Below, one piece after another: positions 6,610 through 13,676 of a stretch of 29,561 nt of DNA; position 1 is the first letter of the stretch; every line of letters starts with the position of its first letter. Origin of the DNA: an uncultured Oscillospiraceae bacterium (lineage in GTDB: Bacteria; Bacillota; Clostridia; Oscillospirales; Oscillospiraceae); the NCBI GenBank assembly GCA_947628265.1, contig CANQZF010000001.1:1-29561 (forward strand), written 5' to 3'. Both the position numbers and the translations under genes were made by a program. The notes beneath the pieces are model-generated. The model did no database searches and had not been told where the DNA came from. It saw only the letters and a list, made by a program, of their open reading frames with translations.

Positions 6610-9564
6610 TTATTTCTCCTCCTGATTTGTAAGAGCGATGAGCTCCTTTAATGTATAAACGCGGCTTTGCCGCAGGGTACCCAGCATATCGTCGAATAGG
6701 AGCGTCCCGTCGGGGAGGGCGTCGCAAAGACCGGGCAGCTCCGCCAGCGGCTCCAGCGCGTCCGTGAGCAGCAGCCCGTAGCGCGCGCCCTCGCCGGTCA
6801 TAAACTCCGCCACGGTGAGGCCGGCGCAATCGTATATGTAAGTGAGGTAGTCCTCAGATGGCAGCTGTCCCACGAGCTCCCCTGTGGCTCTGTCGTACAC
6901 GGTGGGTGCGCCGTTCATGGGCGCCTCCACGCGGAATTTGTCCGTGGTGTATGTGACGTTCAGGGAGGGATCGGGGGGATCTGCGCGGGTTTCCTCCATA
7001 AGCGAGCCGCCTCCGGCTGAATAATTGCGGACAGTCCCGTCGTACCATGTGACCTCAAGCCGGCTCTCCCCGCCCTCGCGCCGGAACTGCTGGTCATAGA
7101 TTTTGTCCGCGTCCGGGAGCTCCACGTCCGCCAGCACCGTCCCGTCCACGGCGCAGACCCTGAGACGGTCGTAGCGGAACATGGTCACGGTCCTCCCGTC
7201 CGCGCTGAGCCGCGCCTCGCTGTGGGGATATTCCGGGTCATAGTGGAAAAGATCGAGCTCGCCGTTCGTTTCCAATCCGAGCACACGGACCCTCGTTGTG
7301 TCAATGGCTGTGACGACCGCGACCCCGTTGGCAAGAGCGACAATGGAAATATCATCCGTCCATGTGCCCATGGACCTGGCGCCGGGGCCGAAAATGGAGA
7401 ACTTCCCGTTTTCCGTTGCCACGACAGCGTAGCTGCCGGATCTCATGAATGAGGTGATGTCACTGTCGGTATAGGCGACCTCGGTTTGCGCGCCGCTCTC
7501 CGGGTCGAGGCCGACGAGCACGTCCTCAAGACTTAACCATATCCCGCTGGCGTCGGCCTGTACGTGGAAGGGACTGGTGGAGGAAAAGCCGCCGGTCTGC
7601 TTGGCGCTGTCCGCATCTATGACCGCGAACACGCTCTGCCCGCCGCCGGAGGCGGAGAAGGCCAGGTATTTTCCGTAAAAGCCCCCCTCAAAATGGGTGT
7701 AGTCGGAGCTTTCAAAAATGACGATGTCGTTATTTCGGTCATCCGTGTCCAATATCCGAAGTCCGCCGCCGGCGACGCTGACCGCCAGACGCTTGGCGTT
7801 GTCGCTCAACACGAAAAGGTCGTTTTCGTTATCCAGGAGGATGTCGTTTTCCGGGACCTTCTGCAAGGGGCCTGGAAGCTCCAGCGTTTTAAGAACCGCT
7901 CCTGTGCGCAGATTGTAAAGATATGCCGTCGCATCATCACGATATACAGCGGCGACAGTGCCGCCGTTAACGGAAATATTTGTGGCGGGCGCCGCCGTCC
8001 ACAAAACTGCGTCCTTTTCAATATCATAAGCCGTCAAAGCGCCCTCTCCAGCATAGGCGAGCAGCTCTTCCCCGGCGAACACGGCGTCGGAAAGGGCCGA
8101 TTTGTCCACGGGAAGCGTCTTGATAAGGGTGCCGCCAGCTGTCTCATATAGCAGGAGCGTTCCACCGGATATAACGGCGAAATGGCCTCCGTCAGGGGAG
8201 ACGGCAAGCTTTTTCGGCTCGGCGGGGAACTCTACGCACAGGCGCGGCTTGAAGCCGTCACTGAGATCGTAGATCCCAAGAGCGTCTGTCAGGGCCTTCT
8301 GCGCCCGTGCTGTGTATGGGGAGTCGTATTTCAAAGCGTCAAGAGCCAGCGCCGTGGCGTTGGGGATATCGCCGCTTCTATAGGCGTCCTCTGAACCCGT
8401 AACAGCCGCCAGGGCCGCCCGCGCGGCCTCCTCACGCTCACGCTTTAAACGCTCCTCCTCTTCGGCGCGCTGGGCCTCCAGTCTTGCCGCCTCCTCGGCC
8501 CTTCGCGCCTCCTCCTCGGCCTGACGCGCCGCCTCCGCAGCGCTTTGCATCTGGCGAAGGCCCACGAAGGTCATGGCCCCGCCCAGGATAAAGGCGCCTA
8601 TAAGGCAGGCCGCTGCAATCCGGCATCTCCGCTTGTGACGGAGGACCCGGGGATCTCTGTCGTGGAGTGAATGGAGGTCGTCCAGCATCTCCTGGGCGGT
8701 CTGGTACCGGTCATCGGGGTTGGGCGCCATGGCGCGTCTTACGATGGCCGCCACCGCCGGGGAGACGCCGCCCCCCTCGATGGGCCGCACTTTTTGAGCG
8801 TCGGGATCGGGACGTATCCCTGTCAGCAGGTGATAGAGCGTAGCGCCCAGACTGTAGATGTCCGAGCGGACATCCAGAAGCACCGTCTTTTTTGAGGAGC
8901 TGTAGGACCCTCCGTGCCGGGACGGATCCTCCGCCGGGGGCCCGGGGACTACCGTCCCCGTCTGGGAATCAGGCAACCGCGTGGAAATATCTGTACCCAG
9001 ATTTGTGGCGCTGATGCCGGAATAATCGACCCCGTAATGCTCCGGGGAGGCATAACCGCGACTGAGACCGACCCGGACCGCACCCTCCTCCCCGAGGGCC
9101 AGGGCGATGTTGAAGTCAATAAGGCATATGTCCCTTTGCGGCGTCAGCATCACGTTGGCGGGCTTGATGTCGCTGTGCAGAATCCCGTGAGGCGGGCGGC
9201 TGTGGAGGTAGACCACGGCCTGAAGCATCTGATCGGCCCATTTGAGCACCTCCGTCTGCTGGAAACGCTCTCCGCGCTTTAAGGGCTTATCCAAGCTCTC
9301 GCCCTCGATGTAATCCATCACCGTATAGACGATTCCGTCCTCGGTGAAGAAGTCGTACACCTGCGGGATATACGTGTGATTGAGGTTTTTCAGGGAGTCC
9401 ACCTCGCGGCGGAGAGATTCCGGCTTTGCCTTTAACGATCTCTTGTCCGCCTTGAGGACCACCAGCTTATTGAGGCGAAGATGGCGCGCCAGATAGACGT
9501 TGCCGCCCCCGCCGAAGCCGATCTGCTCTATGATCTCATAGGTGTTGAATACGATCTGGTTCAT
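6610..9564 (-). CDS. Transmembrane Ser/Thr protein kinase with C-terminal beta-propeller
   Basis: This 984-residue protein starts with a Hanks-type kinase domain (about 8-300). It has a Gly-rich loop GFGGGGNVY, the ATP lysine K38, the helix-C glutamate E54, and a catalytic loop HSDIKPANV (D132, K134, N137) with HSD instead of HRD. The metal-binding motif is D150-F-N instead of DFG. An activation-segment SPE at 173-175 and D235 in DIYSLG follow. A membrane segment (about 316-336) comes next, then a highly charged Ala/Glu/Arg coiled coil (340-390), and about 540 residues of repeated beta strands (AVSPDGGHFAVIS, LAVSVAGGGLRIL and others) that look like a WD40/PQQ-type propeller outside the cell. 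A Ser/Thr-rich insertion of about 50 residues separates SPE from DIYSLG. The likely role is sensing an extracellular or envelope signal and phosphorylating a cytoplasmic partner, plausibly one read by the FHA protein encoded just upstream. Start: GGAGTGAGG precedes the ATG. Confidence 0.9.
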   Translation of the reverse strand: MNQIVFNTYEIIEQIGFGGGGNVYLARHLRLNKLVVLKADKRSLKAKPESLRREVDSLKNLNHTYIPQVYDFFTEDGIVYTVMDYIEGESLDKPLKRGERFQQTEVLKWADQMLQAVVYLHSRPPHGILHSDIKPANVMLTPQRDICLIDFNIALALGEEGAVRVGLSRGYASPEHYGVDYSGISATNLGTDISTRLPDSQTGTVVPGPPAEDPSRHGGSYSSSKKTVLLDVRSDIYSLGATLYHLLTGIRPDPDAQKVRPIEGGGVSPAVAAIVRRAMAPNPDDRYQTAQEMLDDLHSLHDRDPRVLRHKRRCRIAAACLIGAFILGGAMTFVGLRQMQSAAEAARQAEEEARRAEEAARLEAQRAEEEERLKREREEAARAALAAVTGSEDAYRSGDIPNATALALDALKYDSPYTARAQKALTDALGIYDLSDGFKPRLCVEFPAEPKKLAVSPDGGHFAVISGGTLLLYETAGGTLIKTLPVDKSALSDAVFAGEELLAYAGEGALTAYDIEKDAVLWTAAPATNISVNGGTVAAVYRDDATAYLYNLRTGAVLKTLELPGPLQKVPENDILLDNENDLFVLSDNAKRLAVSVAGGGLRILDTDDRNNDIVIFESSDYTHFEGGFYGKYLAFSASGGGQSVFAVIDADSAKQTGGFSSTSPFHVQADASGIWLSLEDVLVGLDPESGAQTEVAYTDSDITSFMRSGSYAVVATENGKFSIFGPGARSMGTWTDDISIVALANGVAVVTAIDTTRVRVLGLETNGELDLFHYDPEYPHSEARLSADGRTVTMFRYDRLRVCAVDGTVLADVELPDADKIYDQQFRREGGESRLEVTWYDGTVRNYSAGGGSLMEETRADPPDPSLNVTYTTDKFRVEAPMNGAPTVYDRATGELVGQLPSEDYLTYIYDCAGLTVAEFMTGEGARYGLLLTDALEPLAELPGLCDALPDGTLLFDDMLGTLRQSRVYTLKELIALTNQEEK

Positions 9565-9580
9565 GGGTCCTCACTCCGGG

Positions 9581-9724
9581 TCAATGGTGTTTTTCACCGA
9601 ATTCGCTGACGAGTCTGCGCTTGAGCCTTCGCCCGCTTACGCAAAAGGCAATGGCTACGGCGATGCCGCCCAGCACGCACACGCCCATGAGGACCGACCC
9701 CGCGATCACCAGTATCTCGCCCAC
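9581..9724 (-). CDS. Small membrane protein (47 residues), unknown
   Basis: This short gene lies between the FHA and kinase genes. It begins with GTG two bases after the FHA stop codon, with a strong GGGAGGAG ribosome binding site inside the end of the FHA gene, and stops 16 bases before the kinase ATG. The product has one long hydrophobic segment (about residues 4-28, ILVIAGSVLMGVCVLGGIAV and onward). A short basic tail follows (GRRLKRRLVSEFGEKHH), suggesting an N-out/C-in single-pass protein by the positive-inside rule. I do not recognise a family. Position and translation signals argue that it is real; a partner or stabiliser of the neighbouring transmembrane kinase is only a guess. Confidence 0.72.
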   Translation of the reverse strand: MGEILVIAGSVLMGVCVLGGIAVAIAFCVSGRRLKRRLVSEFGEKHH

Positions 9725-9726
9725 GG

Positions 9727-11025
9727 TCACTCCTCCCAAATGTAGTCGGCGCCGCCTGTCCCGAAGGAGACCCGGCAGCCGCTTGTCAGCTTGAAGGGGA
9801 TGTTCGGCGTGAGCCGCGCTCCCTCCACATACGTCCCGGCCTTGGAATTCAGGTCCACGATGGTATATTCCCCGTTCTGGCCCCGCTCGATGGCGGCGTG
9901 CCGGCGGCTCACCGCCACGGTCCTTTTATCAAACTCAAAGCTGTTCTGCTTGACGCCCAGCTCCGCGTCAAAGCGCCCGATGGTAAATACCCCCTTGGGT
10001 CCGATATTCACCTCGATGATCCGCGGAAGCGAGGAGTTGCCCACAAGACGGAGCCCTGTCGCGTAGACCTCCGTCTCGCCACCCTCAGTCTCCGGGGCGG
10101 CGACCGGCCCGGAATGGGCGGGAGGGGAGACAGGGGAATACAGGGGCTTTTCCCGCTGAGGTTGCGGATCGGACTTTTCGGCCGCCCCGCCTATGACCTC
10201 CCCACCATGATTGCCGTCTTTCTTCCTTTTGAAGATCGACTCCTTGGGGGCGCTTTCGGTCTTCTCCTTTTGGGCTTTCGGGTGCTTTGGGGCTTTTTGG
10301 CCCTTCTTGGCCTTCGCGGCCCAACTGCCGTCCAGGTTGATCTGTATATCTCTATCGCCCGGGGCGGGTCTCTCAAGGGGCCTCTCCTGCTTTGGCTCGG
10401 TTTTTTGCGCGGGAGGTTCAAACCTTGGCGCCTCCTGCCGAACAGGGGGAGGCGGAGAGGGAACGGGGCGCTTTTCCTCCTCCGGGGCGGCGGAGCCCTC
10501 CCGGAGCATCTCCAAGAGCCTCGCCGGACGGAAGCCCTGCATGATCTCCCGCAGGACCTTATTTTCCGTATTGAGATCGTCCACCGGGTTGCGCTCCGCT
10601 ATCTCGTGGGCCATATTTGAAAGCGCGTTTGCCCCCATAACGTCCCTGCGCGAGGGGACATATAAATAGCTTATCGTTCCCTCGTCGCGCCCGACAAAAA
10701 TGCATTCCACATCCAGCACGAACGAGGATTGCTTCAAAAACCAATCCTCGCAGTCCAAAATTGGCCGAAGAAGGCCGTTCCAGAGCTTGGAATATTCCGC
10801 CGTGGACCTGCGGCCAAAACGGTAGAGAAGCTTGGAGCGGTCACCCAGCTGATAGACGCACTCAATCTCGCCGTCGATGCTCCTGTGCCGGAAGGGCACG
10901 ATGAAGGGCGGGCAATCCGCCTCGATGGTATAGAGCGCCTTTTTGTCCAGGTCCTCCTCCGGGAAGCGTATGACAAGGCAGGCCCCGGCGGAAAGATCGT
11001 TTCGGCTTTGTATCTCATAAATCAT
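9727..11025 (-). CDS. DUF6382-like and FHA-domain phosphothreonine reader
   Basis: This 432-residue cytoplasmic protein has three parts. Residues 1-175 form a globular region resembling DUF6382, a domain often found before FHA domains in Clostridia. Residues 180-320 are a Pro/Lys/Glu-rich disordered linker. Residues 325-432 are an FHA domain with the expected phosphothreonine-binding residues: G350-R351, S373-R-R-H376, N393, and G397-T398 (DLNSKAGTYV). FHA domains bind phosphothreonine peptides, so this is the natural reader for the kinase encoded two genes downstream, opposed by the PP2C at the operon start. The ATG is five bases after the WG-protein stop; GAGGAGG at the end of that gene is the ribosome binding site. 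The linker resembles those of FHA adaptors that recruit membrane complexes. A role in switching Tad pilus assembly is an inference from gene order. Confidence 0.9.
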   Translation of the reverse strand: MIYEIQSRNDLSAGACLVIRFPEEDLDKKALYTIEADCPPFIVPFRHRSIDGEIECVYQLGDRSKLLYRFGRRSTAEYSKLWNGLLRPILDCEDWFLKQSSFVLDVECIFVGRDEGTISYLYVPSRRDVMGANALSNMAHEIAERNPVDDLNTENKVLREIMQGFRPARLLEMLREGSAAPEEEKRPVPSPPPPVRQEAPRFEPPAQKTEPKQERPLERPAPGDRDIQINLDGSWAAKAKKGQKAPKHPKAQKEKTESAPKESIFKRKKDGNHGGEVIGGAAEKSDPQPQREKPLYSPVSPPAHSGPVAAPETEGGETEVYATGLRLVGNSSLPRIIEVNIGPKGVFTIGRFDAELGVKQNSFEFDKRTVAVSRRHAAIERGQNGEYTIVDLNSKAGTYVEGARLTPNIPFKLTSGCRVSFGTGGADYIWEE

Positions 11026-11030
11026 ATGAC

Positions 11031-12338
11031 TTACTCCTCCTCGTACTCAAGAAGTGTGATGAACTGCCAGCCGGCATCGGTTTTTACGGCTGCGCTGCCG
11101 TTTGAAAAGCTCCGTGCCTCAAGGAATACGGGCTCGATGACCACTTTGCCCCGCAGGCTCACGTATCCCCAAAGACCGTCCCTTTTGACGGCCGCCAGGT
11201 GCTGCCCGAAGGAGAGGGCATCCTCGAATTGATAATCGATCATGACCTCGCCGTTCGTATCGATAAAGCCCCATTTTCCGTCTTTCTTTACAGCCGCCCA
11301 GCCGTCGGCAAAGGGCCGGGCATCCTCATAGGGGCCGCCGGTTTGAGCGCCTCCCGACAGGAGTACGACAGTTCCGTCGTCCTGCCGGAAAAACACCGAG
11401 TTTTGGCAAAAGCACCGGCCAAGCTCGTCCATGACCACTCCGCTCCAGCCGGGCTCCACAAGCCAGCTGACGCCATCTGTGGCGATGAGGCCCCACTTGC
11501 TCCCTGACTTGGCGGCTGCGTAGCCGTTGGAGAACATGCCCAGCTCCTCAAAGCGGTGATCGGACACGCCGAACGCGCAGTTGGCCAGTACCACGGCTCC
11601 GTCCATGTAGAGCCCGAACCGGTCTTGCGCGGCGTTGGTAAAGCCGCCGGCCTCCCGGCGCAGCAGGGCGATCCGCTCGTTCCCGGAGTTCACGGCAGAG
11701 ATCGTGTCTCCCTTTTTCACGATGAAGCGGTCACCGCTCCAGGTGCTGACGCTGTCGTATTCGCAGGGGAGAATGAGCGTGCCGGTGGAGGTGGCGGCGC
11801 CCCAAAGACCGCCGCGCATTACCTGAATGGCCCCGGCGTAGACAGCCGTCACATCCTCGTAGACGTTCCCCACCGTGAGGTAGTCGTACCGTGTGTCCTC
11901 ATACCGCTCGTCCAGCTCCGCGCTGCCGGTGGCGCTGTAGCCGTCCCGGAGCACCCGCAGGGCCTCGGCGTACTCGTCTTGGGCAAAATAGAAGTCCGCC
12001 GCTTCCTGAAAGATTTCAGGGCCCGCCGTGTCCTCAGACATCTGCTTTATAAGCAGAGCCTCGTACTTATCCTCGTAGTCGTATTTGGAAAGGTCCTGCT
12101 TGTAGATCCCCTTCAGCCGCTCCTGGGCGTAGGAGGTGTATTCGCCGTTATAGCCCGCAGCCTCCTCGAGAAGTGGGACAGAGTAGACGTAGATATCATC
12201 GGCGAGATACCTCTCGGCCTCGTTTATAAGCTCGATCTGTTTCTCTGTATCGGTTTTTCCCGACAGGGCGACGACCCAAGAGATACCCAGGAACACCACG
12301 CACACGATAATAAGGAGAATTCGGTTCCCTTTTTTCAT
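11031..12338 (-). CDS. Membrane-anchored WG-repeat protein
   Basis: This protein of 435 residues starts at MKKGNRILL. I prefer this ATG, with AGGGGG about 10 bases upstream, over an in-frame start 33 codons earlier that would run into the prepilin peptidase gene. Residues 5-27 form a membrane anchor. Residues 35-165 are helical and TPR-like (ERYLADDIYVYSVPLLEEAA, AADFYFAQDEYAEALRVL). The rest is a string of WG repeats, best seen as GLWGAATSTGTLILP, SKWGLIATDG, GKWGFIDTNGEVMIDYQFEDA and GLWGYVSLRGKVVIEPVF. WG repeats form beta structures thought to mediate binding, but their ligands are poorly known. It lies 14 bp after the prepilin peptidase and 5 bp before the FHA gene, with the bulk probably outside the cell. 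Confidence 0.85.
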   Translation of the reverse strand: MKKGNRILLIIVCVVFLGISWVVALSGKTDTEKQIELINEAERYLADDIYVYSVPLLEEAAGYNGEYTSYAQERLKGIYKQDLSKYDYEDKYEALLIKQMSEDTAGPEIFQEAADFYFAQDEYAEALRVLRDGYSATGSAELDERYEDTRYDYLTVGNVYEDVTAVYAGAIQVMRGGLWGAATSTGTLILPCEYDSVSTWSGDRFIVKKGDTISAVNSGNERIALLRREAGGFTNAAQDRFGLYMDGAVVLANCAFGVSDHRFEELGMFSNGYAAAKSGSKWGLIATDGVSWLVEPGWSGVVMDELGRCFCQNSVFFRQDDGTVVLLSGGAQTGGPYEDARPFADGWAAVKKDGKWGFIDTNGEVMIDYQFEDALSFGQHLAAVKRDGLWGYVSLRGKVVIEPVFLEARSFSNGSAAVKTDAGWQFITLLEYEEE

Positions 12339-12352
12339 TTTTGACTTACCCC

Positions 12353-12904
12353 CTATTGAAAAAAGACCGTCAGGAGCATTCCCGCAAATAGGAACGGCAC
12401 GAGCGCAAAAGAATCCTTGCGCCCCATTTTCCGGCATAAAATCAAGACCCCCGCTGTCAGCGCCGCCAGCACCGAGCCGTACAGCATGGTCGGCATCACG
12501 CCGTTAAACCCCAGATACAGCCCTGAGACCGCCATCAGCTTCACATCGCCTCCGCCCAGGCCCCCACGGGAGATGAGGTAGACCAGCAGGAATACCACCC
12601 CACTGACGGCAAAGCCCACAAGGCCGCTGATGAGAAGGAGCAACCCCTCCTGGGTCCTCACAAAGAGCTGCGGGACCATAACGCACAGCCACAAAAGGAG
12701 CATGACGCCCACAAGCGAATTGGGGACCCGCTTTTCCCGGATATCCGTGACAGACGCTAAGTAGACGAAGACGAGAAGGACCGCGCGCAAAAGGAGGACC
12801 GTCGCGTCTGTTTCCCCGTGCTTGACGATCCAAAAAACCGCGAGGATGACCGGGAGCCCCGCGTAGGGCAGGAGCTTTTTCAGATTTTTCTTCTTATCCG
12901 CCAT
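12353..12904 (-). CDS. Type IV prepilin peptidase (TadV/CpaA type)
   Basis: This 183-residue polytopic membrane aspartyl protease has both catalytic motifs: D54 in VTDIREKRVPN and D120 in GGGDVKL. It lacks the N-terminal methylase domain of PilD-type enzymes, as is usual for the Tad/CpaA branch. It should cleave the leader of the Flp-like pilin and of the TadE-like pseudopilins encoded upstream. The start codon overlaps the end of the preceding gene by 11 bp (ATGGCGGATAA), which suggests coupled translation. No other prepilin peptidase is visible in the window. Confidence 0.93.
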   Translation of the reverse strand: MADKKKNLKKLLPYAGLPVILAVFWIVKHGETDATVLLLRAVLLVFVYLASVTDIREKRVPNSLVGVMLLLWLCVMVPQLFVRTQEGLLLLISGLVGFAVSGVVFLLVYLISRGGLGGGDVKLMAVSGLYLGFNGVMPTMLYGSVLAALTAGVLILCRKMGRKDSFALVPFLFAGMLLTVFFQ

Positions 12905-13676
12905 AGCCCTCGCCTTCCCCCTGGAGCCACGCCAGGGTCTCGGCCTGCTGGGTGACCACCAGATCCGGGAAGGGCAGGGGCAGCGCTCCGAAGGTATAAT
13001 CGATCTTATATTCTACGATGATCCGGACGCTCTTTTCCGAGGTGAGAAAATGGCTGTCGTGGTTTCCGCGGCTTGCCCAGTCAAGATAGACGGTGGGCGT
13101 AAAGTCGAGGCCCTCTACGCTCTCAATGACTCCGTACGTCCGCAGATACTCGTCTCCGTCCAGGGTCCCGTTGGAGAGATACCGGTCCATCAGCACCTGG
13201 AGGAGCTGCTCAAAGCCGTGGCTGGCAATCTGTTCGAGGGTGAGGGACAGGAAATTTTGAAAGGTCTCCTTCGGGTCTGTCTTCAGGAGCTTCTTACCCT
13301 CGTCGTAGAGCCCCTTTCCCGATTGGCCGATCTTCTTCCCGGACTCGTAAACACCCTCAAAATCCTTGGCTTTCATGAGAGTGTCCAATTCCTTTATAAG
13401 AACGCCTACGTTCTCTTTAACGGAGTCGATCTCCTTCTGGGCCTTCCCTGCGTTCTCTTCTATGCCCATGAGCGGGTCGGCAAAGCCGATCTTGTCCAGG
13501 GCGTAGCAGTACATGGAGACTGTTTCAGCCGTCTGCGTCAGCGCGTAGTGCATCCGGGCCTGGACCGTCACGATATTGATGAGCGAGAGGATCGACACCA
13601 TCAGAAAGACAAGGAGCGTGAAGCTCAGTACAGTCTCCACCACGATATACCCATTCTCATCCCTTTTCACGGTCAA
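12894..13676 (-). CDS. TadE-like pseudopilin
   Basis: This 260-residue protein has a short basic leader and an N-terminal hydrophobic helix containing ENG-YIVVETVLSFTLLVF. The Gly followed by four residues and a Glu at +5 is the classic class III prepilin cleavage motif, so the neighbouring peptidase probably processes it. Residues 70-150 are rich in Lys/Glu and likely helical. The C-terminal 90 residues look like a beta-containing globular domain (SVRIIVEYKIDYTFGALPLPFPDL). Its start overlaps the stop of the DUF5702 gene by four bases (ATGA) and its end overlaps the prepilin peptidase start by 11 bases. The role is a minor pilin or pilus-assembly factor, by family and context. Confidence 0.82.
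   Translation of the reverse strand: MTVKRDENGYIVVETVLSFTLLVFLMVSILSLINIVTVQARMHYALTQTAETVSMYCYALDKIGFADPLMGIEENAGKAQKEIDSVKENVGVLIKELDTLMKAKDFEGVYESGKKIGQSGKGLYDEGKKLLKTDPKETFQNFLSLTLEQIASHGFEQLLQVLMDRYLSNGTLDGDEYLRTYGVIESVEGLDFTPTVYLDWASRGNHDSHFLTSEKSVRIIVEYKIDYTFGALPLPFPDLVVTQQAETLAWLQGEGEGYGG

Noticed and set aside
8428..8640. Repetitive GCC/CTC-rich segment that looks like a tandem repeat
   Set aside because: It is the Ala/Glu/Arg coiled coil plus membrane segment of the kinase, explained by coding sequence.
10206..10669. Long plus-strand frames opposite the FHA gene linker
   Set aside because: They are shadows of the Pro/Lys-rich linker in a GC-rich gene; no start signals and no domain similarity.
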